A stretch of DNA of 64,000 nucleotides from Phycicoccus avicenniae_A (lineage in GTDB: Bacteria > Actinomycetota > Actinomycetes > Actinomycetales > Dermatophilaceae). The translations under genes and the position numbers were made by a program. This document shows, in pieces, positions 51,913-62,346 of this stretch. The notes below the pieces were generated by a model, which was given only the letters and a program-made list of their open reading frames with translations, made no database searches and had not been told where the DNA came from. The stretch spans positions 1-64,000 of the forward strand of contig NZ_JBNVZV010000021.1 of NCBI RefSeq assembly GCF_050496545.1, read 5' to 3'. Position 1 is the first letter of the stretch, and each line of letters begins with the position of its first letter.

Positions 51913-53039
51913 CCCGGCGCCCCCGCCCTCCGGTACTCGGCGAGCGTGGCGGCGACCGTGGCCGCCCAGTCCTGGCGCGGCGGGTGCGTGCGAAGGTGCT
52001 CGCGCATCCCCGTGCGGAGGTCGGCATCGGCGGCGAGCCGGGCGACGGCGGCCGCGACCCCTTCGTCGGAGGCGGCGAGCAGGCCGTCGACACCGTCCGT
52101 GACGACGTCGTCGACCCCCGTGCCGCGCGGCGCGACGACCGGCACCCCGGCCGCCCGCGCCTCGAGGGCGGCGATGCCGAAGGCCTCGAGCCGGGCCGTG
52201 CTGACGTAGACGTCGCCGGAGTGGTGCAGCGCCCGCAGCCCCTCGCGGTCGAGCCGGCCGGGCATCGAGACCCAGCCCATCCCGCGGGCCCGCAGGTAGC
52301 CCTCCATCGCCCGGCGCTGCGGCCCCTCCCCCGCGAGCGTGGCGCGCAGCGGCACCGCGGGGTCGAGCAGGCGGCGCGCCTCGTGGAGGGCCCCGAGCAG
52401 CGCGAGCGGGCGCTTGCGGCGGACCAGGCGCATCGCGGTGACGACGTGGACGCCGGCCGCCGGGTCCCGCGGCGCGACGTCCGGGCCGGGCGCCCACCAC
52501 GCGGCGTCGATGCCGTTGTTGAGCACCCCGACCTCGACGTCGCCCGCGGCGGCCCGCACCCGCCCGGCCGCCATCGACGAGACGGCGCCGAGCGCCACGC
52601 CGCGACGCGCCCAGCGGCCGAGGTGGCCGGCGAGCCGGAACAGCGGCGCCGAGCGGTCGATGACGCAGTGCACCGTGGCGGCCACGGGCAGCCCGGCGGA
52701 CAGCGCCGTCCGGACGAGGTCGGTCGCGAACGGGCTGACGACGCCGAGGTGCGCGTGGGCGACGTCGAACCGTCCCGCCTCGAGGCGCCGGCGCACCTCC
52801 CTCGGCGCAAACGGGTTGACCGGCAACCCGATCGGCAGGGGGATGGCCATCCGGTGCACCACGACGCCGTCCTCCTCGACGGTCCGCACCCCGTGCCGCT
52901 CGTCGTGCGGGCCGGTGGTGGCGGTGAAGACCTCGACCTCGTGCCCGGCGGCCGCGAGGTGGTGCGCGAGGTCGTGGACCTGCCGTTCGATGCCCCCCAG
53001 CCGCGGCGGGTAGCAGTCCGACAGGAGGGCGACCTTCAC
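51909..53039 (-). CDS. GT4-family glycosyltransferase
   Basis: A 376-aa GT-B enzyme starting at GTG 53039. N-terminal acceptor domain: VALLSDCYPPRLGGIERQVHDLAHHLAAAGHEVEV (about 3-37) and FDVAHAHLGVVSPFA. C-terminal donor domain: AMRLVRRKRPLALLGAL, STARLEAFGIAALEARAAGVPVVAPRGTGVDDVV with the EX7E motif (about 277-310). GT4 enzymes use nucleotide sugars to glycosylate lipids or cell-wall precursors at the inner membrane face. It is divergent, by 36 nt, from a PIG-L deacetylase. Confidence 0.93.
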   Translation of the reverse strand: MKVALLSDCYPPRLGGIERQVHDLAHHLAAAGHEVEVFTATTGPHDERHGVRTVEEDGVVVHRMAIPLPIGLPVNPFAPREVRRRLEAGRFDVAHAHLGVVSPFATDLVRTALSAGLPVAATVHCVIDRSAPLFRLAGHLGRWARRGVALGAVSSMAAGRVRAAAGDVEVGVLNNGIDAAWWAPGPDVAPRDPAAGVHVVTAMRLVRRKRPLALLGALHEARRLLDPAVPLRATLAGEGPQRRAMEGYLRARGMGWVSMPGRLDREGLRALHHSGDVYVSTARLEAFGIAALEARAAGVPVVAPRGTGVDDVVTDGVDGLLAASDEGVAAAVARLAADADLRTGMREHLRTHPPRQDWAATVAATLAEYRRAGAPG

Positions 53040-53075
53040 GAGGGTCCACCCTGCCATGCGCGAGGATGGTCGACG

Positions 53076-53924
53076 ATGTCCCGCACGCTCGTGGCGTTCC
53101 ACGCCCATCCCGACGACGAGGCCCTGCTCACGGCCGGCACGATGGCCCGTGCCGCTGCCGAGGGGCACCGCGTCGTCCTCGTCCTCGCGACCGACGGCGG
53201 CGCCGGCCTCGCCGCCGAGGACCTGCGGCGCGACGGTTCGCTCGGCACCCGGCGGCTCGCCGAGGCCGAGCGCTCGGCCGCGGCCCTGGGCGTCGCCCGG
53301 ATCGAGTGGCTGGGGTACGCCGACAGCGGCAGCGGCCCGGAGCCCGAGCCGGACGCCCCCGGGGCCGCGCGGTTCTGCCGGGCGCCGCTCGAGGATGCCG
53401 CCGAGCGGCTCGCGGCCGTGCTGCGCACCGAGCGCGCCGACGTGCTCCTCTCCTACGACGCCAACGGCGGCTACGGGCACCGCGACCACCGCCGCGTCCA
53501 CGAGGTCGCGGCCCGGGCCGCCGCCATCGCCGGCACCCCGCGCGTCCTCGAGGCCACCGTCCCGCGCGACACCATCGTGCGGGCGATCCGGCTGGTCGGC
53601 CGGGTCTACCGCTTCCCGGCCGAGTTCGACCCCACGAGCTTCGAGCGCGCCTTCACCGCGCGGGCCGAGATCACCCACCGCGTCGACGTCCGGCGGTACG
53701 TCGCGGCCAAGCGGGCCTCGATGCGCGCGCACGCCTCGCAGGCCACCGGTGGGGGCGCCGCGGAGGTCGGCGAGGGCGGCCAGACGGGCGACCGCACCCT
53801 CGGGGCGTTCCTGCGCATCCCCCGGCCCCTCTACGATCTGGTGTTCGGTCGGGAGTGGTTCCGCGACCCGACACGTACGCCAGGGGGTCCCGTGAGCACC
53901 GACGTCTTCGAGGGCCTGCCGTGA
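53076..53924 (+). CDS. PIG-L/MshB-type GlcNAc de-N-acetylase
   Basis: A 282-aa zinc deacetylase. Zinc motif AHPDDEALLTAGTMA (about 9-23) and the second ligand in GYGHRDHRRVHEVA (HxxxH, about 130-143) are intact. Relatives remove acetyl groups from GlcNAc-inositol lipids or mycothiol precursors. It is co-transcribed with a UPF0104 membrane protein (GTGA overlap) and divergent from a GT4 enzyme, so it may act on a glycolipid made by that enzyme. True MshB and MshA are not proven here. Confidence 0.92.
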   Translation: MSRTLVAFHAHPDDEALLTAGTMARAAAEGHRVVLVLATDGGAGLAAEDLRRDGSLGTRRLAEAERSAAALGVARIEWLGYADSGSGPEPEPDAPGAARFCRAPLEDAAERLAAVLRTERADVLLSYDANGGYGHRDHRRVHEVAARAAAIAGTPRVLEATVPRDTIVRAIRLVGRVYRFPAEFDPTSFERAFTARAEITHRVDVRRYVAAKRASMRAHASQATGGGAAEVGEGGQTGDRTLGAFLRIPRPLYDLVFGREWFRDPTRTPGGPVSTDVFEGLP

Positions 53925-55003
53925 CGCCCGTCCGTCCCGCCGGGGTGCAGGTGCCCACGCACCGCCGCCAGCTCCTCCAGTTCGGGCTGGGGATGGGGCT
54001 CGCGGTCGTCCTCCTCGTCTGGGGCCTGCCGTACTTCGCCAAGACCTCCTGGGGCGACATCTGGGACGTCATCCGCGGGGTTCCGCCGCTGCACGTCGTC
54101 GGCTTCCAGCTGCTCATGCTCGCCGGGCTCTACTGCTACACCTTCACCTTCACCGGCTCGCTGCGCGGGCTGACCCACGGCCGGGCGCTCATCATCAACC
54201 TCTGCGGGTCCTCGGTCTCCAACCTGCTGCCGGGTGGCGGCGCGGTCGGGCTGGCCGCCACCTACGCGATGTGCCGCTCGTGGGGCTTCTCGCGCCGCGC
54301 GACGTCCACCTCGGCCATCGTCACCGGCGTCTGGAACGTGCTGGCCCGGATCGCGCTGCCGGTCGTGGCCATCCTCGTGCTCATGGCCGGCGGGGTCACC
54401 CTGCCCAAGGCGCTCACCGACCTCGCCGTCGCGGGCACGATCACCGGGCTGGGCATCATCGCCGCGGTCGCCGGGATGCTCGCCAGCGAGCGGGTGGCGC
54501 AGCGGCTGGGCCGGCTCGTCGACCGGGTCGTCGGGCCGCTCGTGCGCCGGCGCCGCCCGGACTCGACGATGAGCGTCGAGGACGTCGTCGGCGACCTGCG
54601 GGCCCGGATCATCGACGTCGTGCGCTGGCGCTGGTGGTCGATGACCCTGGGGATGGTCGGCTTCTTCGGCGCGTACTACGTGCTCTTCGTGCTCGTCATG
54701 CGCGAGACCGGCGTCATGCTGCCGCTCAACCTGCTCTTCGCCGCGTACGCCATCGGCCGGCTGCTCACCGCGGTCGGCATCACGCCGGGGGGCGTCGGGG
54801 TCACCGAGGCGGCGACGACCATCGTGCTCGTCGGGTGGGGCGCCGGAAACGCCGAGGCGACCGCCGGGGTGGTCCTCTTCTCGATCATCACCCACCTCAT
54901 GGAGGTGCCGCTCGGCGGGCTCGGCTGGCTGCTGTGGTCGCTGAGCACCAAGGCCGAGCCGCCCGCCGAGGGCGAGGAGCCCGTCTTCGCCCGACCGGCT
55001 TGA
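53921..55003 (+). CDS. UPF0104/lysylphosphatidylglycerol synthase-type membrane protein
   Basis: A 360-aa polytopic protein starting at GTG 53921. About eight helices carry the UPF0104 signatures SSVSNLLPGGGAVGLAATYAMCRSWG (about 88-113) and TPGGVGVTEAA (about 287-297). The family corresponds to the flippase half of MprF (lysyl-PG synthase) without the aminoacyl-transferase domain, and to AglD-like proteins in glycolipid export. It probably moves a lipid or glycolipid across the membrane; the neighbouring deacetylase and glycosyltransferase suggest the cargo. Confidence 0.88.
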   Translation: MTPVRPAGVQVPTHRRQLLQFGLGMGLAVVLLVWGLPYFAKTSWGDIWDVIRGVPPLHVVGFQLLMLAGLYCYTFTFTGSLRGLTHGRALIINLCGSSVSNLLPGGGAVGLAATYAMCRSWGFSRRATSTSAIVTGVWNVLARIALPVVAILVLMAGGVTLPKALTDLAVAGTITGLGIIAAVAGMLASERVAQRLGRLVDRVVGPLVRRRRPDSTMSVEDVVGDLRARIIDVVRWRWWSMTLGMVGFFGAYYVLFVLVMRETGVMLPLNLLFAAYAIGRLLTAVGITPGGVGVTEAATTIVLVGWGAGNAEATAGVVLFSIITHLMEVPLGGLGWLLWSLSTKAEPPAEGEEPVFARPA

Positions 55004-55022
55004 GGGCGTCCGGTCCGGCCGT

Positions 55023-56300
55023 TCATCCGGCGAGGAAGGCGGCGACCGCGCCGTGCAGCGCCGCGAGGTCGTCGAGGTGCACGAGCTCGCGGGTCGAGTG
55101 CATCGAGAGCAGCCCCACGCCGATGTCCACCGTCGGGATGCCGAGCCGGGTCGCCGCGATCGGGCCGATGGTCGAGCCGCCCGGGATCGAGTTCGGGTTG
55201 ACGTAGTACTGGAACGGGACGCCCGCCGCCTCGCAGGCCGCCGCGAAGAGCGCCTCGCCACGGGCCTCGGTGGTGTACCGCTGGCGGGCGTTGACCTTGA
55301 GCAGCGGCCCGCCGCCGGGGCGCGGGCGGTTCGTCGGGTCGTGCCGCTCCGGGTGTCCGGGGTGGACGAGGTGCCCGGCGTCGCTCGACAGCAGCCAGGA
55401 CGCGCGGAAGGCCCGGGCCGCGTCGGAGCGGGAGGCGCCCAGGCCCTCGAGCACCCGGCCGAGCACGTCCTCGAGGAACGGGCCGCCCGCGCCGGTCACC
55501 GACGCCGAGCCCACCTCCTCGTGGTCGAACGCGGCGAGGACCGGGATGTGGCCGGCGTCTCCGGGGGCGTCGAGCAGGCCGAGCAGGCCCGCGTGGACGC
55601 TCGTGAGGTTGTCCATCCGCCAGGAGGCGAACAGGTCCTCGCGGGCCCCGATCCGCGCCGGCGCCTGGGTGTCGGCGAGGAAGAGGTCCCAGGCCACGGC
55701 GTCGCCGACCAGCTCGCGCAGCCAGTGCGCGGGGTCGCCGGCGTCCGGGCCGTCGGCGGCGCCCACCACCGGCGACAGGTGGCGCTGGACGTCCGGGGCG
55801 AAGCCGTCGTTGACCGCACGGTCGAGGTGGATGGCCAGGTGCGGGATGCGGGCCACGGGCCCGGAGCGCACGAGCCGGGTGCCGCCGTCGGCGTCGACGA
55901 CCCGGCCGGCGACGGCGAGGTCGCGGTCGAACCACGACGGGAAGGTCGGGCCGCCGTAGACCTCGACGTTGAGCCGCTCCCAGCCGTGCTCGCGCACCAC
56001 CGGGTTCGGCTTGAGCCGGAAGGTCGGGCTGTCGGTGTGCGCGCCGAGGATGCGGAACGGGGTGGTCGGGGAGGCACCGGCGGGGACCCGCCAGGCGATG
56101 ACCGCGCCGTCCCGGACGACGGCGTAGCCGCCGGGCTCGCTCGGCCAGGCGGCGGTCTCGTCGAGCTCGGTGAACCCGCCGGCGACGAGGTGGTCGCGGG
56201 CCACGGCCGCCGCGTGGAAGGCCGTGGGCGAGGCCGTGACGTACCCGTCGAACGCGGTGGCGAGGCTGTCGTGGCGGTCGCGGGCGGCGGCGGTGCTCAT
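55023..56300 (-). CDS. M18 aspartyl-type aminopeptidase
   Basis: A 425-aa cytosolic zinc aminopeptidase. The zinc ligands and catalytic residues are recognised in LGAHTDSPTFRLKPNP (about 85-100), FDHEEVGSASVTGAGG (about 255-270) and the C-terminal SMHSTRELVHLDD. M18 enzymes form tetrahedral dodecamers and remove N-terminal, often acidic, residues from peptides, completing the peptide-use set of this window. ATG 56300 has CAGGAT 6 nt upstream. Confidence 0.95.
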   Translation of the reverse strand: MSTAAARDRHDSLATAFDGYVTASPTAFHAAAVARDHLVAGGFTELDETAAWPSEPGGYAVVRDGAVIAWRVPAGASPTTPFRILGAHTDSPTFRLKPNPVVREHGWERLNVEVYGGPTFPSWFDRDLAVAGRVVDADGGTRLVRSGPVARIPHLAIHLDRAVNDGFAPDVQRHLSPVVGAADGPDAGDPAHWLRELVGDAVAWDLFLADTQAPARIGAREDLFASWRMDNLTSVHAGLLGLLDAPGDAGHIPVLAAFDHEEVGSASVTGAGGPFLEDVLGRVLEGLGASRSDAARAFRASWLLSSDAGHLVHPGHPERHDPTNRPRPGGGPLLKVNARQRYTTEARGEALFAAACEAAGVPFQYYVNPNSIPGGSTIGPIAATRLGIPTVDIGVGLLSMHSTRELVHLDDLAALHGAVAAFLAG

Positions 56301-56355
56301 CCGGCCATCCTGTCAGCCACGCGCGCCGCGCAGCCCCCCGCCCCGACTTCTTGCG

Positions 56356-56404
56356 CATCCGCCACCTGAAAGGGCCCGGATCGGGCCCCTCCGGGTGGCG
56401 GATG
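56356..56404. terminator. Compound hairpin downstream of gatD
   Basis: CATCCGCCACC (56356-56366) pairs with 56394-56404; an inner stem GGGCCCG/CGGGCCC with a 3-nt loop is separated by a 5/5 internal bulge. It lies 26 nt beyond the gatD stop and should end the murT-gatD transcript. Confidence 0.75.
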
Positions 56405-56429
56405 GGCAGTCAGTCGGTGTCGTGGTGGG

Positions 56430-57194
56430 TCAGCGGGTGCCGACGAGCCGACGCACCTGGCGCTCGCGGGCCTCGGTGGCGAGCGGGTCCTCGAGGTCGG
56501 CCGGCTCGAAGGGGCGGCCGGTGGCGCGCTCGGCGGCGACGGCGATGAGGGCGTCGGAGACCATCGGGTTCGCCGGCAGCAGCGGGCCGTGCAGGTAGCT
56601 GCCGATGACGTTGAGCCGGCGCGCCCCCTCGGTGCCGTCCTCGCCGTTGTTGCCGTGGCCGGCGAGCACCCGCCCGAACGGCTCCTGCCCCGGCGCGAGG
56701 ACGGTGGACCCGGAGTGGTTCTCGTACCCGACGACCTGTCCGAACTCCGTCTCGAGGCAGACCGGCCCGATCATCCGCTTGTCGTTGCCGCGGGTCGTGA
56801 CGTCGAGGATGCCCAGGCCCGGCAGCACCTGGCCGCCGACGGTGTGGAAGCTGTTGCCGAAGAGCTGGTACATGCCGCAGATCATCAGCATCGGGGCGCC
56901 GTCGTCGGCGAGGGCCTTGAGCGTCGGGCCGATGGCCTCGAGGTCGGCCTCGACGCGCGCCTGGCCCGAGTCCTGGCCGCCACCGCCGGTGAAGAGGTGG
57001 GCGTCGCGCCGGAAGTCGCTGCCGGGGTCGTGGAGGACGACCTCGGCGGTGTAGCCGTGCCGCCGGATGCGCCGGGCGAGGGCGTGCGTGTTGCCGCGGT
57101 CGCCGTAGATGCTCATCTCGCGCGGGTAGAGGTGGACGACCGTGACGGTGCCCTTGCTCGGGCCGTCGGGCTCGAAGCGCTCGGTGGTGCTCAT
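56430..57194 (-). CDS. gatD: Lipid II isoglutaminyl synthase, glutaminase subunit GatD
   Basis: A 254-aa class I glutamine amidotransferase. The nucleophile cysteine is in MLMICGMYQLFG (about residue 107) and the catalytic histidine in GSYLHGPLLPANP (about 205). GatD supplies ammonia to MurT, which amidates the alpha-carboxyl of D-Glu in lipid II, an essential cell-wall step in actinobacteria. ATG 57194 overlaps the murT stop (ATGA), as usual for the heterodimer. Confidence 0.95.
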   Translation of the reverse strand: MSTTERFEPDGPSKGTVTVVHLYPREMSIYGDRGNTHALARRIRRHGYTAEVVLHDPGSDFRRDAHLFTGGGGQDSGQARVEADLEAIGPTLKALADDGAPMLMICGMYQLFGNSFHTVGGQVLPGLGILDVTTRGNDKRMIGPVCLETEFGQVVGYENHSGSTVLAPGQEPFGRVLAGHGNNGEDGTEGARRLNVIGSYLHGPLLPANPMVSDALIAVAAERATGRPFEPADLEDPLATEARERQVRRLVGTR

Positions 57195-58489
57195 GCCGGG
57201 GCGTCCTCTCCGAAGTGGGCGAGTCCGTGGCGGGCGGCCAGCGTGCGGCGCAGGGCCATCATCGCCGTGTACGTGCAGAAGATGCGCTTGGGCTCGTCGG
57301 GGTGGCCGGCGACGAAGGCGTCGAGGGCTTCGTCGAGGTCGGGGACGACGCGGTCGGTGTGGACGTCGTCGTAGTGCAGGCGCAGCGCCATGTCGTAGGC
57401 GCGCACGCCGCTGGTCAGGGCGACACCGCGCTCGCGCAGCGAGGAGAAGGAGACGTCGTAGAGCCACGAGACGTCGCGGCCGTCGGCGTCGTTGTCGTTG
57501 ATGGCGACCATCGTGGCGACGGGCGTCGAGCCGTAGGTGCTCAGGGCGACGCCGAAGCCCGCGGGGTTCTTCACGAGGACGAGCTCGAGCGGCTGGCCGT
57601 CGACCATGACGACCTCGCCGCGCCCGAACGGCGGGCGGACCGCGGCCAGAGCCTCTGCGGCGGTCGTGGCGTCGAAGGCGTCGCCGAGCAGCAGGCGCGC
57701 GGTGGTGGTGGCGGCGGTGGCGTTGATCATCGCCGCGAGCCCACGCTGCTGGAGGGTGACCGGGCCGACGACGAGGTCGTCGAAGACCACGTCGAAGACG
57801 CGCTCGTCGGCGGGGCGCAGACGGGCGTCGCCGGCACCCGGGTGCCGGACGGTCGGCTCGTCGTCGAAGCGGGCGTCGTGCTCGGTGAGCTCCGGGAGCC
57901 GGTCGGCGATGGACGCGTCGAGCCCGAACCAGCGCACCGGCACGTCGACGGCGTCGGCGGCGCGGGCGATGAACGGGTCGTCGCAGTTCGCGACGACGCC
58001 CTCGGTGCTCGCGGCGCCGAGCCGGGCGAGCAGGTCGGCGGTGTGGTCGATCTCGGCGAACCGGTCGAGCTGGTCGCGGGCCACGTTGAGCAGGAGCGAG
58101 TGGGTGGGCGGGACCTCGGCGATGAAGCGCATCGCGTGCGCCTCGTCGAGCTCGACGACGGCCATGTCGCTGCGCAGCCGCCCGCTCGCGGGCAGCTGCG
58201 GGAGCATCTCGGAGAGGACGCCGCGGGTGAAGTTCGAGCCGGTGGGGTTGGTGAACACGCTGCGCCCGTGGGCCCGCAGCAGGGCCACGAGCATCTTGGT
58301 CGTCGTCGTCTTGCCGTTGGTGCCGCTGACGACGACGATGCCGCCGCGCACGTCGGCCAGGGCGTGCCGCAGGATGCCGGGGTCGATCCGCTCGGCCACG
58401 AGGCCGGGGAAGGCCGAGCCGCCCCCGCGACGGCGGGCCAGGGCCCGGACGGTCTTGCCCGCGACGACGGCGGCGGCCGTTCTCAGCAT
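57191..58489 (-). CDS. murT: Lipid II isoglutaminyl synthase, Mur-ligase subunit MurT (no zinc ribbon)
   Basis: A 432-aa Mur-ligase-like protein with VVVSGTNGKTTTTKMLVALL (about 49-68), the ligase Asp/His region and the C-terminal DUF1727 domain (NPAGFGVALS; INDNDADGRDVSWLYDV). It activates and amidates the D-Glu of lipid II with GatD. Well-studied MurT proteins carry a Cys4 zinc ribbon inserted in the central domain; the matching stretch here (about residues 200-230) has no cysteine. ATG 58489 is 6 nt after TAGGGT (58496-58501, minus), so leaderless. Confidence 0.94.
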   Translation of the reverse strand: MLRTAAAVVAGKTVRALARRRGGGSAFPGLVAERIDPGILRHALADVRGGIVVVSGTNGKTTTTKMLVALLRAHGRSVFTNPTGSNFTRGVLSEMLPQLPASGRLRSDMAVVELDEAHAMRFIAEVPPTHSLLLNVARDQLDRFAEIDHTADLLARLGAASTEGVVANCDDPFIARAADAVDVPVRWFGLDASIADRLPELTEHDARFDDEPTVRHPGAGDARLRPADERVFDVVFDDLVVGPVTLQQRGLAAMINATAATTTARLLLGDAFDATTAAEALAAVRPPFGRGEVVMVDGQPLELVLVKNPAGFGVALSTYGSTPVATMVAINDNDADGRDVSWLYDVSFSSLRERGVALTSGVRAYDMALRLHYDDVHTDRVVPDLDEALDAFVAGHPDEPKRIFCTYTAMMALRRTLAARHGLAHFGEDAPA

Positions 58490-58544
58490 CCGCCAACCCT
58501 AGCCAGCCGAGCGGGGTGCTCCCGCATCCGGTCCGTCCCGGCGC

Positions 58545-59471
58545 TCAGGCCGGGAGGTGGGCGTCGAGCCACCGAACGACGTCGGCGGTCACATCGTCGC
58601 GGTTGGTCTCGTTGAAGATCTCGTGCCGCGCGTCCGGGTAGAGGGTGCAGGTGACGTCGGCGACGCCCGCTTCGCGGTACTGCTGGGCCACGGCCCGGGG
58701 GCCCTTGCCGCCGTCGCCGACCGGGTCCTTGTCCCCCGCGACGAGCAGGACCGGCAGGTCGCGGCGCACCCGTGCGACCCGCTTCGGGTCGTTGATGCCG
58801 GCCAGCCCGCCGAGCAGGTCCTTGAAGAACCCGGAGGTGAAGGTGTTGCCGCACAACGGGTCGGCCACGTAGGCGTCGACCTCGGCCTCGTCGCGCGAGA
58901 GCCAGTCGAAGGCGGTGCGGTTGGGCTTGAAGGCGGCGTTGTACTGGCCGAAGGTCAGCTTGTCGAGGAGCGTGCTCGTGTGCCGGCGGCCGCGCAGCCG
59001 GGCCTCGGCGGCGGCGATGCCGGCGCCGACCTTGCCGAGGGCGCCGGGGTCGCCGGCCGTCCCGGACAGCACGAGCCCGGCGAGGTCACGCGAGTCCTCG
59101 ATGACGTAGGCGCGGGAGAGGAAGGACCCCATGCTGTGGCCGAGGAGGAAGACCGGGCGGCCGGGCTGCTCGCTGCGGGCCAGGGCGGTGACGGCGCGCA
59201 GGTCGGAGACGACGGCCTCCCAGCCCTGCGCGTCGGCGAAGTAGCCGTGGTCGGCGGCCGAGGCGGTGCGTCCGTGCCCGCGGTGGTCGGGCGCGTACAC
59301 GGCGTAGCCGGCGGCGGTCAGGGCCTCGGCCAGGCGCGCGTACCGGGCCGAGTGCTCGGCCATCCCGTGCGCGACGACGACGGCGGCCTTCGGGTCGCCG
59401 TCCGGCAGCCAGCGGTGCGTGAAGACGGCGGTGCCGTCGGTGGCGGTGACGCTCGTCGTCGAGCTGTCCAT
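58545..59471 (-). CDS. Alpha/beta hydrolase, monoacylglycerol lipase/lysophospholipase type
   Basis: A 308-aa hydrolase of the Hydrolase_4 family. Features: VVVAHGMAEHSARYARLA (oxyanion), YAPDHRGHGRT, the nucleophile elbow LLGHSMGSFLSRAYV (Ser about 112), acid in VAGDKDPVGDGGKG and histidine in YPDARHEIFNETNRDDV. It has no signal peptide, so it is probably cytoplasmic, acting on monoacylglycerols or lysophospholipids. Confidence 0.92.
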   Translation of the reverse strand: MDSSTTSVTATDGTAVFTHRWLPDGDPKAAVVVAHGMAEHSARYARLAEALTAAGYAVYAPDHRGHGRTASAADHGYFADAQGWEAVVSDLRAVTALARSEQPGRPVFLLGHSMGSFLSRAYVIEDSRDLAGLVLSGTAGDPGALGKVGAGIAAAEARLRGRRHTSTLLDKLTFGQYNAAFKPNRTAFDWLSRDEAEVDAYVADPLCGNTFTSGFFKDLLGGLAGINDPKRVARVRRDLPVLLVAGDKDPVGDGGKGPRAVAQQYREAGVADVTCTLYPDARHEIFNETNRDDVTADVVRWLDAHLPA

Positions 59472-59568
59472 GGGGGCCGTCCTCGGGGATGGGTCGCCGG
59501 TGGGTTACCGGCGGGTACTCGGCCCAAGACTGCCACGCCCGGGCCGCCCGGTCGCTAGGGTCGGCGCC

Positions 59569-59979
59569 ATGTCTCAGGCCACGGGGGGCCAGGCCGCCCC
59601 CGCGCACCCGACCGGCACCGTCCGGCTCACCGTCCAGGGCAACGTCATGACCGTCGGGCTCACCCCGACCGTGGTCGTCAGCGGGCACCCGGTGCGGGCC
59701 CGTTTCGGCACCCAGGACGTCCCCGTCTGGGCCGGGCCGAACCGCGTGGAGGCGCACGCGCAGTGGATGCGCCGGTACGGGCAGGCGTCGCTGGAGTTCG
59801 ACGTGCCTCCGGGCGGGGTCGTGCCCGTGCACTACGCGGTGCCCTGGCACCAGTTCACGCGCGGCGCGATGGGCCACGAGAAGCAGACGCGTCCCGGGGC
59901 GTGGGTGTTCGGCGTGCTGATCGGCGTGCCCCTGCTGCTGGTCGTCCTCGCCGTCGCCGCGGGGCTCTTCGCCGGCTGA
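59569..59979 (+). CDS. Small C-terminally anchored membrane protein (unknown)
   Basis: A 136-aa protein. Residues about 15-95 form an all-beta domain (TVRLTVQGNVMTVGLTPTVVV; SLEFDVPPGGVVPVHYAVP) and about 112-134 is a single C-terminal helix. The beta domain faces the cytoplasm if the tail anchor is standard. ATG 59569 is 7 nt after TAGGGT (59556-59561). Similar short actinobacterial proteins are uncharacterised. Confidence 0.7.
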   Translation: MSQATGGQAAPAHPTGTVRLTVQGNVMTVGLTPTVVVSGHPVRARFGTQDVPVWAGPNRVEAHAQWMRRYGQASLEFDVPPGGVVPVHYAVPWHQFTRGAMGHEKQTRPGAWVFGVLIGVPLLLVVLAVAAGLFAG

Positions 59980-61949
<1,970 letters not shown>

Positions 61950-61956
61950 GCGGCCA

Positions 61957-61962
61957 AGGCTA
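61957..61962 (-). promoter_or_regulatory. guaA -10 box overlapping the DUF3817 stop codon
   Basis: TAGCCT on the minus strand; its first three bases are the TAG stop of the DUF3817 gene. The guaA GTG follows after 7 nt. This suggests guaA has its own leaderless promoter besides any read-through. Confidence 0.6.
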
Positions 61963-62346
61963 TCGGCGCGCGGCGGCCAGGCCGTCCTCGACCTCCCGGG
62001 CCACGCGGCGCTCGACCCAGAAGGAGAGGAACGGCACGCAGCCGGCGAGCATCACGAGCACCATCTTCCCCAGCGGCCAGCCGACCTTGAACCCCAGGAG
62101 GGCGGTCGCGACGAGGTAGACCATGTAGATGAAGCCGTGCGGCTGGGGCCACCAGTACAGGGGGTTGTCGGTGCCCTTCATGCCGAAGCCGTAGGAGAGC
62201 ACCATCTCGACGACGAGCACGAGCAGGCCGACGCCGACGACGAAGGCCATCACCTTGAAGAAGGTCAGGCGCGGGCGGACGGCGTCGACGTCCTCGGGCG
62301 CGATGGTCGTGGCGGGCCGGGCCTCAGGAGTGCTCACGTGCTCCAT
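61960..62346 (-). CDS. DUF3817 membrane protein
   Basis: About 128 aa, three hydrophobic helices. DUF3817 marks are RLTFFKVMAFVVGVGLLVLVVEMVLSYG (about 30-57) and WPQPHGFIYMVYLVATALLGFKVGWPLGKMVL (about 72-103). The family is common in actinobacteria next to guaA or cytochrome oxidase genes; function unproven. The start may be ATG 62346 or GTG 62337; either overlaps the SURF1 stop. Confidence 0.88.
   Translation of the reverse strand: MEHVSTPEARPATTIAPEDVDAVRPRLTFFKVMAFVVGVGLLVLVVEMVLSYGFGMKGTDNPLYWWPQPHGFIYMVYLVATALLGFKVGWPLGKMVLVMLAGCVPFLSFWVERRVAREVEDGLAAARR

Noticed and set aside
51909..53924. Mycothiol genes mshA and mshB
   Set aside because: The families match, but mshA and mshB are not normally divergent neighbours with UPF0104 and NUDIX genes, and no specific residues confirm them.
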